This document shows positions 52,620 through 61,595 of a stretch of 64,000 nucleotides of DNA, in pieces (position 1 is the first letter of the stretch; each line of letters begins with the position of its first letter). The stretch lies in assembly GCF_009371975.2 (NCBI RefSeq), contig NZ_VIKT02000007.1, positions 62,001-126,000 of the forward strand. Direction: 5' to 3'. Under the pieces are notes generated by a model that did no database searches, was not told the origin of the DNA, and was given only the letters and a program-made list of their open reading frames with translations. The DNA comes from Microcella pacifica. Lineage in GTDB: Bacteria > Actinomycetota > Actinomycetes > Actinomycetales > Microbacteriaceae. Both the position numbers and the translations under genes were made by a program.

Positions 52620-53534
52620 TCAGGGTGAGACGGGGGCGAGGGCGCGGGCGAGCAGCTCGCGCACCGCGACGATCGCGGGTCGGGCGGCTGCCGCCGTGCG
52701 GGTGGACGTGAACAGGGTGCGGTGCGGGTCGCCGGCCAACGTCACGAGCTCGACCGTGGGCGGGCGACCGCCCCACACGAGGTCGGGCAGCAGGGCCACC
52801 GCGTGACCGGCCTCCACGAGGCGGATGTGCGCCTGCAGGTCGGCGGTCTCGAAGCGCACGTCGGGCTCGAACCCGGCGAGGCGGCACTGCTGCTCGGCCC
52901 AGTGACGGCTCGCTGTTCCGCGCGGCTCCATGACCCAGGCGTGCTCGGCGGCCTCTCCCAAGGACCGGATGGCGCGCCCCGCCGGGGCGCGCGCCACCCC
53001 AGCCGAGGGCACCCCGAGGCGCAACGCATCGCGGCCCAGCGGCACGCGGTCGAGCTCGCGGCGCAGGGGAGCGGCGTGGGCGGGGTACTCCTCGGCGATG
53101 ACGAGGTCGAACTCGCGCGCCCACACCTCGTCGAGGGCGCTCTCGGGCTCGCGCTGGGTGATCTCGAGCCGCACGCCGGGGTGCTCCTCGGCGAGCAGTG
53201 AGAGCGCGTGCGGCACGATGCCGAGCGCCGCCGACTGGAACACCGCGAGCCGTACCGTGCCCGTGACCTCCTGCGTCGACGGCACGAGCGAGGCCTCGAG
53301 CCGCTCCATGTCGTCGAGCAACTGGCTCGCGCCCGCCACGAGCAGCTCGGCCTGCGGGGTGAGCTGCACGCGCCGCCCCGTGCGCTCGAGCAGCGTGACG
53401 CCCGCCTCGCGCTCGAGCAGGCTCAGCTGCTGCGAGATCGTCGACGGGCTGTAGGAGAGCGCTCGCGCGACGGCGTGCAGCGTGCCGCGGCGGTGCACCT
53501 CCCGCAGCAGGCTCAAGCGGCGCAGGTCGAGCAT
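52620..53534 (-). CDS. LysR-family transcriptional regulator
   Basis: 304 aa. N-terminal winged helix (about 1-60: LRRLSLLREVHRRGTLHAVARALSYSPSTISQQLSLLE, split as LRRLSLLREVHRRGTLHAVA and RALSYSPSTISQQLSLLE) and a LysR substrate-binding domain (about 90-290). The ATG at 53534 has GGAAGG 6 nt upstream; an upstream ATG reads into the operator and is less likely. It diverges from putA, and a LysR-type dyad lies between them, so it is probably the putA regulator responding to proline or a derivative. Confidence 0.9.
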   Translation of the reverse strand: MLDLRRLSLLREVHRRGTLHAVARALSYSPSTISQQLSLLEREAGVTLLERTGRRVQLTPQAELLVAGASQLLDDMERLEASLVPSTQEVTGTVRLAVFQSAALGIVPHALSLLAEEHPGVRLEITQREPESALDEVWAREFDLVIAEEYPAHAAPLRRELDRVPLGRDALRLGVPSAGVARAPAGRAIRSLGEAAEHAWVMEPRGTASRHWAEQQCRLAGFEPDVRFETADLQAHIRLVEAGHAVALLPDLVWGGRPPTVELVTLAGDPHRTLFTSTRTAAAARPAIVAVRELLARALAPVSP

Positions 53535-53563
53535 GGGCGGCCTTCCGTCGTCCGAGAGAGTGC

Positions 53564-53582
53564 TGTTCGAGCATCCCGAACA
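53564..53582. promoter_or_regulatory. LysR-type operator between lysR and putA
   Basis: TGTTCG-N7-CGAACA, a perfect 19-bp dyad containing the LysR T-N11-A core (T53567, A53579). It is centred 39 bp from the lysR start and 66 bp from the putA start. TATCAT at 53595-53600 could be the putA -10. Confidence 0.62.
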
Positions 53583-53638
53583 AAACTGTACGCGTATCAT
53601 CGCTTTTCCTGCACGACCCGAGGGCGCAGACTGAGGGA

Positions 53639-56600
53639 GTGAGTTTCGACAGCGCGACCCCGACGACCCCCGCCACGCTCGCCGACCCCGCCGTGCGGCT
53701 CGTGCGGCACTGGCTCAGTCAGACCGAGGACGTCAAGCCCGACGCGAGCGCCACGCGCCTCGCTGGGCTGCTGCAGGACCCCCTCGGGCTCGAGTTCGCC
53801 CTCGGCTTCGTCGACCGCGTCGCTCGCCCCGACGACCTGCGCGTCGCCGCCCGAAACCTCGAGCAGCTCAGTCAGCGCATCCCGCGATTCCTGCCCTGGT
53901 ATTTGCGGTTCCTCATCCGGCTCGGCGGCGGCTTCGCGCCCCTCCTGCCGTGGCCCATCGTGCCCATCGCCCGGCGTGTGCTGCGCGGCATGGTCGGGCA
54001 CCTCATCATCGACGCGACGCCCAGCCGTCTCGGCCGCACCCTGCAGAAGCTGCGCGGCGACGGCGACCAACTCAACATCAACCTGCTCGGCGAGGCCGTC
54101 CTCGGCGACGCCGAAGCGGACCGGCGCCTCGAGGGCATTCGCGAGCTCGTCGACCGCGACGACGTCGACTACGTCTCCGTCAAGGTCTCCGCGATCGTCA
54201 GCCAGCTCTCCATGTGGTCGTTCGACGAGACCGTCGACCGCGTCGTCGACCGCCTCGTGCCCCTCTACGAGGCCGCCGCCCTCGGCGTGCGCCCCACGTT
54301 CTTGAACCTCGACATGGAGGAGTTCCGCGACCTCGACCTCACCATGGAGGTCTTCGAGCGTCTCCTCGACCGCGCCACCCTGCGCCAGTACGAGGCGGGC
54401 ATCGTACTGCAGGCCTACCTGCCCGAAGCGCTCCCCGCGCTCGAGCGCCTCACTGCGTGGGCGCAGGCCCGCCGCGCCGCGGGAGGCGCCGGCATCAAGG
54501 TGCGCGTCGTCAAGGGCGCCAACCTCGCCATGGAACGCGTCGACGCCGCCCTGCACGGCTGGCCCGTTGCCGTGCTGCCCAGCAAGCAGGCGAGCGACAC
54601 CAACTACAAGCGCGTGCTCGACCACGCCTTCCACCCCGACCGCGTCGACGCCGTGCGCATCGGCGTCGCCGGCCACAACCTCTTCGACATCGCGTGGGCG
54701 CACCTGCTCGCCGACTCCCGCGGGGTGAGCGACCGCGTCGAGTTCGAGATGCTGCTCGGCATGGCCCCCGACCAGGCCGACGCCGTGCGTCGCACCGTCG
54801 GGCATCTCCTGCTCTACACGCCCGTCGTGCATCCCCGTGACTTCGAGTCGGCCATCAGCTATCTCATCCGCCGGCTGGAGGAGAACGCGAGCACCGAGAA
54901 CTTCATGAGCGGCGTCTTCGAGCTCGTTGACGACGCGACGATCTTCGCGCGCGAAGAGGGCCGCTTTCGGGCCTCGCTCGACGACCTCGTGGCGGCGCCC
55001 GCGGCGCCCGTCGTGCACCGCGTGCAGAACCGGCTCGCCGATACGCCGCATCCGCTGCCCGAGGGCACCGGCGTGCGGGATGGCGCTGGTGTTCGGGAAG
55101 GCTTTGGCAATGAGCCCGACACCGACCCCGCGCTGCCCGCCAACCGGGAGTGGGGCCGCGCGGTGCTCCGCGCCGCGGCGGCGGGGCTCGAGAACGGCCG
55201 GCTTCCCGGCTCGGAGCTCGTGCAGCAGGCGGCGGTGACCGAGGCGGGCGTGCTGGAACGCGTCGTGAGCGAGGCCCGCAGCGCAGCATCCGGATGGGCC
55301 GTTCGAGGGGCCGGCGGGCGCGCGGAGATTCTGCACGCCGCGGGCCGGATGCTCGCCTCACGCCGCGCGGAGCTTCTCGAGGTCATGGTCGCCGAAGCCG
55401 GCAAGACCCTCGCCGAAGGCGACCCCGAGATCAGCGAGGCGATCGACTTCGCGCACTACTACGCCGAGAGCGCGCACGACCTGGCCCGCATCGACGACGC
55501 CCGCTTCGAGCCGGCCCGCCTGACCGTCGTCGCGCCGCCGTGGAACTTCCCGGTCGCGATCCCCGCCGGCAGCACGCTCGCCGCGCTCGCCGCCGGCAGC
55601 TCGGTCATCATCAAGCCGGCGCCCCAGGTGCGGCACTGCGCCGCCGTCATGGTGCAGGCGCTGTGGGATGCGGGTGTGCCGCGCGAGGTGCTGCGCTTTG
55701 TCGACGTGCCCGAGAACGAGGTCGGCCAGGCGCTCATGAGCCACCCGAGCGTCGACCGCCTTGTGCTGACCGGAGCGTGGGAGACCGCCGCGCTGTTCCG
55801 GTCGTGGCGCAGCGACCTGCCGATTCTCGCCGAGACGAGCGGCAAGAATGCGATCGTGATCACACCGTCGGCCGACGTCGACCTCGCCGTCGCTGACCTC
55901 GCCAAGAGCGCCTTTGGCCACGCCGGGCAGAAGTGCTCGGCCGCGTCCCTCGCGATCCTCGTCGGCTCCGTCGCCGACTCCGACCGCTTCGAGCGGCAGC
56001 TCGTCGACGCCGTCATGACCATGAAGGTGGGGGCGTCGACCGACCCGACGACGATCGTCGGCCCGCTCATCGAGCCCGCGCAGGGCAAGCTGCTGCGCGC
56101 GCTCACGACGCTCGACGAGGGCGAGTCGTGGCTCATCGAGCCGCGCCAGCTCGACGACGAGGGCCGCAGCTGGAGCCCCGGCGTGCGCCGCGGCGTCACC
56201 GAGGGCAGCGAGTTCCACACGACCGAGTACTTCGGGCCCGTGCTCGGCATCATGCGCGCGCGCTCGCTCGACGAGGCGATCGCGTTGCAGAACGCGACAT
56301 CGTTCGGCCTCACGGCGGGCCTGCACTCGCTCGACGTCGACGAGGTCGACCACTGGCTCGAGCACGTCGAGGCGGGCAACCTCTACGTCAACCGCGGCAT
56401 CACGGGCGCGATCGTGCGCCGACAGCCGTTCGGCGGGTGGAAGCGCTCGAGCGTCGGCGGCTCCACGAAAGCCGGCGGACCCTCCTACGTCATGGGCTTC
56501 GGCTCGTGGCACCCCGTCGCGCGCGAGCCGAAGCAGAACCTCAGCGTGCGCGGCTTGCACGACGGAGTGCGGCGCCTGCTCGAGGCGGCTCAGCCGGCCC

Positions 56601-57223
56601 TCGACTTCGTCGGCTTCGACGCAGCCCGCGCGGGAGCGCTGAGCGATCAGGCCGCGTGGGAGGACGAGTTCGGCCTCGGCCGCGACGACTCGCAGCTCGG
56701 CGTCGAGCGCAACGTCCTGCGCTACCGCCGCACCGACGTGACCGTGCGCGCCGCCGAGGGTGCTCCCACCGTGGGGCTCGTCCGCGTGCTGCTCGCCGCC
56801 GCGCGGGTCGGAGCCCGCGTGCAGCTCAGCAGCGCGGCGCCCATCCCTGCACGCTTGCTCGCCACGATCGAGGCCGGCGAGTCGCGCCTGCGGGTGTCCT
56901 CGGTCGCGATCGAGAGCGATAGCGCGTTCAGCGCGCGCGTCGTCCAGGAGCGGCCCGCGCGCATCCGGCTCATCGGCAGTGACGGCACGGTCGTCGCTGC
57001 TGCTGATGCCGGCACGGATGCGCCTCGCGCTCGCCCCGCCCTCGAGGTCGCGCGCGAGCTGCATGCGGCCCTCGGCGGAGACCCCGACGTTGCGATCTGG
57101 TCGAACCCGGTCACAGTCTCGGGCCGCGTCGAGCTGCTGCCGTTCCTGCGCGAGCAAGCCGTGTCGCTCACCGCGCACCGGTTCGGCAACCCCTACCCGG
57201 CGATGGGCGAGCTGGAGTTCTAG
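53639..57223 (+). CDS. putA: Bifunctional proline dehydrogenase / pyrroline-5-carboxylate dehydrogenase PutA
   Basis: 1194 aa; oxidises proline to glutamate in two steps. The N-terminal FAD domain (about 100-480) has VSVKVSAIVSQL, EEFRDLDLT and GVRPTFLNLD as in the PRODH barrel, and RRLEENASTENFMSG near its end. The second domain (about 540-970) is an aldehyde dehydrogenase with E732 in LAETSGKN and catalytic C766 in GHAGQKCSA, and YFGPVLGIMRA. The remaining 200 residues are a C-terminal extension. No DNA-binding RHH domain, so it does not regulate itself; the divergent LysR protein probably does. GTG start. Confidence 0.96.
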   Translation: MSFDSATPTTPATLADPAVRLVRHWLSQTEDVKPDASATRLAGLLQDPLGLEFALGFVDRVARPDDLRVAARNLEQLSQRIPRFLPWYLRFLIRLGGGFAPLLPWPIVPIARRVLRGMVGHLIIDATPSRLGRTLQKLRGDGDQLNINLLGEAVLGDAEADRRLEGIRELVDRDDVDYVSVKVSAIVSQLSMWSFDETVDRVVDRLVPLYEAAALGVRPTFLNLDMEEFRDLDLTMEVFERLLDRATLRQYEAGIVLQAYLPEALPALERLTAWAQARRAAGGAGIKVRVVKGANLAMERVDAALHGWPVAVLPSKQASDTNYKRVLDHAFHPDRVDAVRIGVAGHNLFDIAWAHLLADSRGVSDRVEFEMLLGMAPDQADAVRRTVGHLLLYTPVVHPRDFESAISYLIRRLEENASTENFMSGVFELVDDATIFAREEGRFRASLDDLVAAPAAPVVHRVQNRLADTPHPLPEGTGVRDGAGVREGFGNEPDTDPALPANREWGRAVLRAAAAGLENGRLPGSELVQQAAVTEAGVLERVVSEARSAASGWAVRGAGGRAEILHAAGRMLASRRAELLEVMVAEAGKTLAEGDPEISEAIDFAHYYAESAHDLARIDDARFEPARLTVVAPPWNFPVAIPAGSTLAALAAGSSVIIKPAPQVRHCAAVMVQALWDAGVPREVLRFVDVPENEVGQALMSHPSVDRLVLTGAWETAALFRSWRSDLPILAETSGKNAIVITPSADVDLAVADLAKSAFGHAGQKCSAASLAILVGSVADSDRFERQLVDAVMTMKVGASTDPTTIVGPLIEPAQGKLLRALTTLDEGESWLIEPRQLDDEGRSWSPGVRRGVTEGSEFHTTEYFGPVLGIMRARSLDEAIALQNATSFGLTAGLHSLDVDEVDHWLEHVEAGNLYVNRGITGAIVRRQPFGGWKRSSVGGSTKAGGPSYVMGFGSWHPVAREPKQNLSVRGLHDGVRRLLEAAQPALDFVGFDAARAGALSDQAAWEDEFGLGRDDSQLGVERNVLRYRRTDVTVRAAEGAPTVGLVRVLLAAARVGARVQLSSAAPIPARLLATIEAGESRLRVSSVAIESDSAFSARVVQERPARIRLIGSDGTVVAAADAGTDAPRARPALEVARELHAALGGDPDVAIWSNPVTVSGRVELLPFLREQAVSLTAHRFGNPYPAMGELEF

Positions 57224-57236
57224 GGTTCGAGCAGCG

Positions 57237-57593
57237 CTAGGTGCGCAGTGCCGCGTCGATGAGTGCGCGGGCGTGATCGTCGGCGACGCCGAGGCGTCGT
57301 ACCGTCTCGACATAAGCGGTCGCCGCCTGCTGAGCTGCGCGCTCGGTCGCGTCACCATGCGGGGAGACGACCGTGCCGTTGCGACCGCGCGTCTCGACGA
57401 CGCCGTCGGCCTCGAGCTCGCGGTAGGCACGGGCGACCGTGTTCACGGCCAGGCCGAGGTCTTCCGCGAGGCGCCGCACGGGCGGCAGTTTCGCGCCCGG
57501 CGCGAGCGCTCCGCTCGCGACGGCATCCCGCACCTGCACGCGGATCTGCTCGTACGGCGGCGTCGCCGACTCTGTGCTGACCGTGACGAGCAT
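57237..57593 (-). CDS. GntR-family regulator, YtrA subfamily
   Basis: 118 aa. The winged helix (about 10-80) contains GALAPGAKLPPVRRLAEDLGL and NTVARAYRELEADGVV followed by a short YtrA-type C-terminal helix of about 35 residues; there is no large effector domain. YtrA regulators usually control adjacent membrane or ABC genes. The membrane protein gene 57603-58601 ends inside its -10 hexamer, so it probably also has its own promoter. Confidence 0.92.
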   Translation of the reverse strand: MLVTVSTESATPPYEQIRVQVRDAVASGALAPGAKLPPVRRLAEDLGLAVNTVARAYRELEADGVVETRGRNGTVVSPHGDATERAAQQAATAYVETVRRLGVADDHARALIDAALRT

Positions 57594-57599
57594 GGGCTG

Positions 57600-57605
57600 A
57601 GACTA
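57600..57605 (-). promoter_or_regulatory. Leaderless-type -10 hexamer overlapping a stop codon
   Basis: Minus-strand TAGTCT exactly 6 nt before the GntR ATG; its TAG (57605-57603) is the stop codon of the membrane protein gene. TAGTCTCAGCCCATG here differs at one base from the SDR start region at 21985-21999. Confidence 0.52.
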
Positions 57606-58601
57606 CTGCGGGTGGATCGCGAACTCGGGCCAGAGCGTGCGCTGCACGTGGCGCTCGGGGGAGCGCACGAGCACGAGCGCCACCGTCACCAGCAGCAGGA
57701 CGAAGCTCGCGTAGGCGCTCACGTTGATCCAGATCGTGGAGGCGACGGCGGAGTCGTCGGGAACTGCCGTGCCGATCACCATGAGCGCGCTCAAGCCGGC
57801 GACGCCTCCGACGTATGCGATCGCCCAGTGCAGGTCACGCAGGCTCTGCGCGGTCAGCGCGTCGCTCCACGCGAGCGCCGCGGCATCTCCGAGCAGCGCG
57901 CGGCGTCGGGCGAGGCGATCGGCGATCGCGGGGAGGGTGAGGTACAGCGCGCCTGCGGCGAGACCCAGGAAAGCAAGAGGCGCCGCGGACAGGGCGAGCG
58001 ACTCAGGGGCGTCAGCGAGCGGTAGCGAGAGGACGACGAGCAGCAGCGCGGGGAGTGCGACCGCGACGCACGCGGCGACGGCGGCCATGCGTCGCTCGGC
58101 AGGAGCGACGAGGTCGGCGAGGCTGATCGGTGTCACGCGAGCGACAACGGCCCGCGAGGGCATCGACCGCCGTGCGAGCATCCCGCCGACGATGGCGCCC
58201 ACCTGCGTTCCGAGGAAGGCGAGGCCGAAGCTGAGCGGACCTGTGGCGAGCCCGAGGCTCGGGGGCGGGAACTCCCACGGCCGCACGAGCATCAGGACCG
58301 ACGTCAGGCCGACGAGACCTCCCAGTACGCCGCCCCGCACCCGCATAGCGAGCTGATGCTCGAGCGCGGGCCGTAGCTCCTCGGGCACGACGAGGTTCGC
58401 CCGCAGCGCGTGGCGGTTCACGAGCCGCTCGCGCGTCGCGGGGCGCCACGTGCGCACGAAGGTCAGGGCGAGGAAGGTCAGGACGGCGACGCCGCCCGCA
58501 GCCAACGCCACGAGCATGCCGGTGAAGAAGACCTCGCTCGGGATCTCCACGACGGTGGTGCTCGTGCCCCCGCGGTCGATGATGTGCGTTCCTGCTGTCA
58601 T
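57603..58601 (-). CDS. Multi-helix integral membrane protein beside a YtrA regulator
   Basis: 332 aa with eight or so hydrophobic segments and a charged middle loop. No recognised family. The position before a YtrA-type GntR gene suggests it is a regulated envelope-stress or efflux component lacking an ATPase partner in this window. The ATG at 58601 has GGGAG 3 nt upstream. A possible promoter TACAAT is at 58622-58627, inside the dyad at 58623-58636. Confidence 0.75.
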   Translation of the reverse strand: MTAGTHIIDRGGTSTTVVEIPSEVFFTGMLVALAAGGVAVLTFLALTFVRTWRPATRERLVNRHALRANLVVPEELRPALEHQLAMRVRGGVLGGLVGLTSVLMLVRPWEFPPPSLGLATGPLSFGLAFLGTQVGAIVGGMLARRSMPSRAVVARVTPISLADLVAPAERRMAAVAACVAVALPALLLVVLSLPLADAPESLALSAAPLAFLGLAAGALYLTLPAIADRLARRRALLGDAAALAWSDALTAQSLRDLHWAIAYVGGVAGLSALMVIGTAVPDDSAVASTIWINVSAYASFVLLLVTVALVLVRSPERHVQRTLWPEFAIHPQ

Positions 58602-58621
58602 GAGCTCCCCTTGACCCCGCG

Positions 58622-58636
58622 ATTGTAGCAATACAA
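58622..58636. promoter_or_regulatory. Probable YtrA-type operator overlapping a -10 box
   Basis: TTGTA-GCAA-TACAA (58623-58636), perfect 5-bp arms. On the minus strand TACAAT (58622-58627) fits a -10 for the membrane protein gene, so a regulator bound here would block the promoter. Confidence 0.58.
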
Positions 58637-58667
58637 ACGTGGGTGAGTCGAGGGCAGCGCCTGCTCC

Positions 58668-60137
58668 CTACGGGCGCGGCGCGTGACGCTCGAGGAACCC
58701 GTACACCTCGGTCTGGTCGACCCCGGGGAACGACTCCGTCGGCAGGGCGGCGAGCAGGGAGGAGTGGATGCGCGCCTGGGGCCTGGCCGCGCCGCTCCAG
58801 CGCTCGGCGAGCGGTGCCGGCGCCTGCCGGCAGCACGCCGGGTCCGGGCAGCTCGACTCACCGCGACGACTGGTCTCGCGCCCGCGGAACCACTTGACGT
58901 GCGCGAAGGGTGTGCCGACCGAGATCGAGAACTCGCCAGCCGAGCCCGACTCGATGCGCGAGGTGCACCAGTAGGTACCCGTGGGCTTGTCGGTGTACTG
59001 GTGGTACGCGCTGAAGCGGTCGGGCTCGTCGAACACCTGCCGCGCCGACCACTTGCGGCACACGAGTTGCCCCTCGACCGCACCGAGGGCATCCTTCGGA
59101 AACTGCACCGAGTCGTTCTCGTACGCCTTCGACAGCACACCGGCCGGGGACACCTTGAGGAAGTGCACGGGAATACCCAGGTGCTCGGTGGCGAGATTCG
59201 TGAAGCGGTGGGCAGCCGTCTCGTAGGTGACGGCGAAGGCGTCGCGCAGGTCTTCGACCGCGAGCTCGCGGCGCTCCTTCGCCCGCTGGAGGAACGCGAC
59301 CGCGTCGCCCTCGGGGATCATGAGAGCTGCTGCGAGGTAGTTCGACTCGACGCGCTGGGTGAGGAACTCGTCGTAGTCGCGCGGCTCCGGGCGCCCCAGC
59401 ACGTGGCCGGCGAGAGCCTGCAGCAGGTTCGCGCGGGGGTCGCGCCCGGGTGCGTTCGAGACGGGCAGGTAGATGCGGCCGTTCTCGAGGTCGGTGATCG
59501 ACCGGGTCGAGCTCGGCAGGTCGCTCACGTAGTGCAGCGCGAAGCCGAGGTGGCTCGCGAGCTCGGCCGCGAGGCGCTGCGAGAGCGGCCCGCCCTCGTG
59601 CCCGATCTTGCGCAGCAGGTCGGCCGCGATCGACTCGAGCTCGCCGAAGTAGTTGCCGCGCGCCCGCATCGACTGCCGCAGCTCGGCGTTGGCCCGCCGC
59701 GCCTCCTCCGGTGTCGCCGCGCGTTCGACGTGCACGCGCTGCAGCTCGTCGTGCAGGGCGAGCACCGTCTCGATCGCCTCGTCGCTGAGCGACTTGCGCA
59801 CGGGCAGCGGCGGGATGCCCAGAGCCGAGAACAGCGGACCCTCCTGCGCTCGCGCCAGGGCGATCTCGAGAGCCGCGCGGCGACTGGGCGGCGTGGGGGT
59901 CAGCAGCTCGTCGAGCGTGACGCCGACGGCGCGGGCGACCGACTGCAGCTCGCTGAGCTTCGCCTCGCGCTTGCCGTTCTCGAGGCTCGACATGTGCGAG
60001 GTGGCCACCCCGACAGAGCTCGCGAGGTCGGCGAGCGTGAGCTGGGCATCCGATCGCAATTGCCGGATGCGCTTGCCGAGGGTCAACGAATCGATCACCT
60101 CTTCAGCCTGGGCCGAGAGCAGGGGCGCTGGGGTCAT
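58668..60137 (-). CDS. ramB: RamB-type short-chain fatty-acyl transcriptional regulator
   Basis: 489 aa. N-terminal XRE helix-turn-helix (about 20-78: GKRIRQLRSDAQLTLADLAS and VATSHMSSLENGKREAKLSE), a central IrrE/ImmA-like peptidase-fold region with a coiled segment and HFLKVSP, and the C-terminal ScfR domain with conserved cysteines (VCRKW, WCTSR, CPDPACC). RamB represses isocitrate lyase genes in Corynebacterium and mycobacteria. Here it diverges from aceA with interlocking dyads between them. The start at 60137 is chosen because an upstream in-frame extension reads through those dyads. Confidence 0.92.
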   Translation of the reverse strand: MTPAPLLSAQAEEVIDSLTLGKRIRQLRSDAQLTLADLASSVGVATSHMSSLENGKREAKLSELQSVARAVGVTLDELLTPTPPSRRAALEIALARAQEGPLFSALGIPPLPVRKSLSDEAIETVLALHDELQRVHVERAATPEEARRANAELRQSMRARGNYFGELESIAADLLRKIGHEGGPLSQRLAAELASHLGFALHYVSDLPSSTRSITDLENGRIYLPVSNAPGRDPRANLLQALAGHVLGRPEPRDYDEFLTQRVESNYLAAALMIPEGDAVAFLQRAKERRELAVEDLRDAFAVTYETAAHRFTNLATEHLGIPVHFLKVSPAGVLSKAYENDSVQFPKDALGAVEGQLVCRKWSARQVFDEPDRFSAYHQYTDKPTGTYWCTSRIESGSAGEFSISVGTPFAHVKWFRGRETSRRGESSCPDPACCRQAPAPLAERWSGAARPQARIHSSLLAALPTESFPGVDQTEVYGFLERHAPRP

Positions 60138-60161
60138 GCCGAGAGCCTGACACCGCAATGT

Positions 60162-60195
60162 TTTCAGCGCAACTGAAATAGCGGGGTATTTCAGT
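60162..60195. promoter_or_regulatory. Interlocking RamB-type operator dyads
   Basis: TTTCAG-CGCAA-CTGAAA (60162-60178) overlaps a second perfect dyad with 9-bp arms ACTGAAATA (60172-60180) and TATTTCAGT (60187-60195) around GCGGGG. The central CTGAAA belongs to both. It lies 24 bp before ramB and 79 bp before aceA. Confidence 0.72.
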
Positions 60196-60273
60196 GCCTC
60201 GGGGTGGGTGCGGAGGGTTGTTCTTCGCCCAGTGTTGCTTCCACACCGACCCACTCGTCACGAGGAGCACACC

Positions 60274-61584
60274 ATGAGCACGCAGAGCCCGTCACAGCAG
60301 CGCGCAGGAGACCAGACGCAGACCGCCGCTGAGCTCGAGGCCAGCTGGAAGACCGACGCGCGCTGGGACGGCGTGCGCCGCGATTACACCGCCGAGGACG
60401 TCATCGAGCTGCGCGGCCCCGTGCGCGAGGAGCGCACGCTCGCCCGCCGCGGCGCCGAGAAGCTGTGGGAGCAGATTCAGGCAAACACCGGCAACCCCGA
60501 GGAGTGGACCTACGCCCTCGGCGCCCTCACCGGCAACCAGGCCGTGCAGCAGGTGCGCGCGGGGCTCAAAGCCATCTACCTCAGCGGCTGGCAGGTCGCC
60601 GCCGACGCCAACCTCTCGGGCCAGACCTACCCCGACCAGAGTCTCTACCCGGCCAACTCGGTGCCCGCCGTCGTGCGCCGCATCAACAACGCGCTGCTCA
60701 GGGCTGGGCAGATCGAGCAGGACGGGCGCGACTGGATGGCGCCCATCGTCGCCGACGCCGAAGCCGGCTTCGGCGGACCGCTCAACGCCTACGAGCTCAT
60801 GCAGAGCATGATCGAGGCCGGAGCGGCCGGGGTGCACTGGGAGGACCAGCTCGCGAGCGAGAAAAAGTGCGGCCACATGGGCGGCAAGGTGCTCGTGCCC
60901 ACGAGCCAGCACATCCGCACGCTGCAGGCCGCGCGCCTCGCCGCTGACGTCTCCCACGTGCCGAGCATCATCATCGCCCGCACCGACTCGCTCGCCGCGA
61001 ACCTGCTCACGAGCGACGTCGACGAGCGCGACCAGCCGTTCCTCACCGGCGGCCGCACCGCCGAAGGCTTCTACAACGTGGAGCCCGGCATCGGTCCGGT
61101 GCTCGCCCGCGGCCACGCCTATGCCGAGTACGCCGACCTGCTCTGGGTCGAGTCGAGCGAGCCCGACCTCGAGCTCGCGCGCACGTTTGCGGAGAGCATC
61201 CACGCCGAGTTCCCCGGCAAGAAGCTGGCATACAACTGCTCGCCGTCGTTCAACTGGAAGCGCCACCTCGATGACGACACCATCGCGAAGTTCCAGCGCG
61301 AACTGTCGGCGATGGGCTACGCGTTCCAGTTCATCACCCTGGCAGGCTTCCACTCGCTCAACCACGGCATGTTCGAGCTTGCGAGCGGGTACCGCGACCG
61401 TCAGATGAGCGCCTATGTCGAGCTGCAGGAGGCCGAGTTCGCCTCCGAGGCTCACGGCTACACCGCCACCAAGCACCAGCGCGAAGTGGGCACCGGCTAC
61501 TTCGACCGCATCGCGACGGCCCTCAACCCGGCCAGCGCGACCCTCGCTCTCGTGGGCTCGACCGAGTCCGAGCAGTTCCACTAG
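60274..61584 (+). CDS. aceA: Isocitrate lyase
   Basis: Glyoxylate-shunt enzyme splitting isocitrate to glyoxylate and succinate, 436 aa. The catalytic motif KKCGH is at 197-201 with C199; other marks are [21 protein letters not shown] (split as [12 protein letters not shown] and TYPDQSLYP), ADAEAGFGG, and NCSPSFNWK near the C-terminus. The ATG has GAGGAG upstream. It diverges from its probable regulator ramB and is followed by a 90-bp palindromic element before aceB. Confidence 0.97.
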   Translation: MSTQSPSQQRAGDQTQTAAELEASWKTDARWDGVRRDYTAEDVIELRGPVREERTLARRGAEKLWEQIQANTGNPEEWTYALGALTGNQAVQQVRAGLKAIYLSGWQVAADANLSGQTYPDQSLYPANSVPAVVRRINNALLRAGQIEQDGRDWMAPIVADAEAGFGGPLNAYELMQSMIEAGAAGVHWEDQLASEKKCGHMGGKVLVPTSQHIRTLQAARLAADVSHVPSIIIARTDSLAANLLTSDVDERDQPFLTGGRTAEGFYNVEPGIGPVLARGHAYAEYADLLWVESSEPDLELARTFAESIHAEFPGKKLAYNCSPSFNWKRHLDDDTIAKFQRELSAMGYAFQFITLAGFHSLNHGMFELASGYRDRQMSAYVELQEAEFASEAHGYTATKHQREVGTGYFDRIATALNPASATLALVGSTESEQFH

Positions 61585-61595
61585 ACAGCGCTTCC

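Noticed and set aside
53564-53582. LexA/SOS box
   Set aside because: The actinobacterial SOS box is CGAAC-N4-GTTCG. Here the half-sites are in the reverse order with 7-bp spacing, which fits LysR better.
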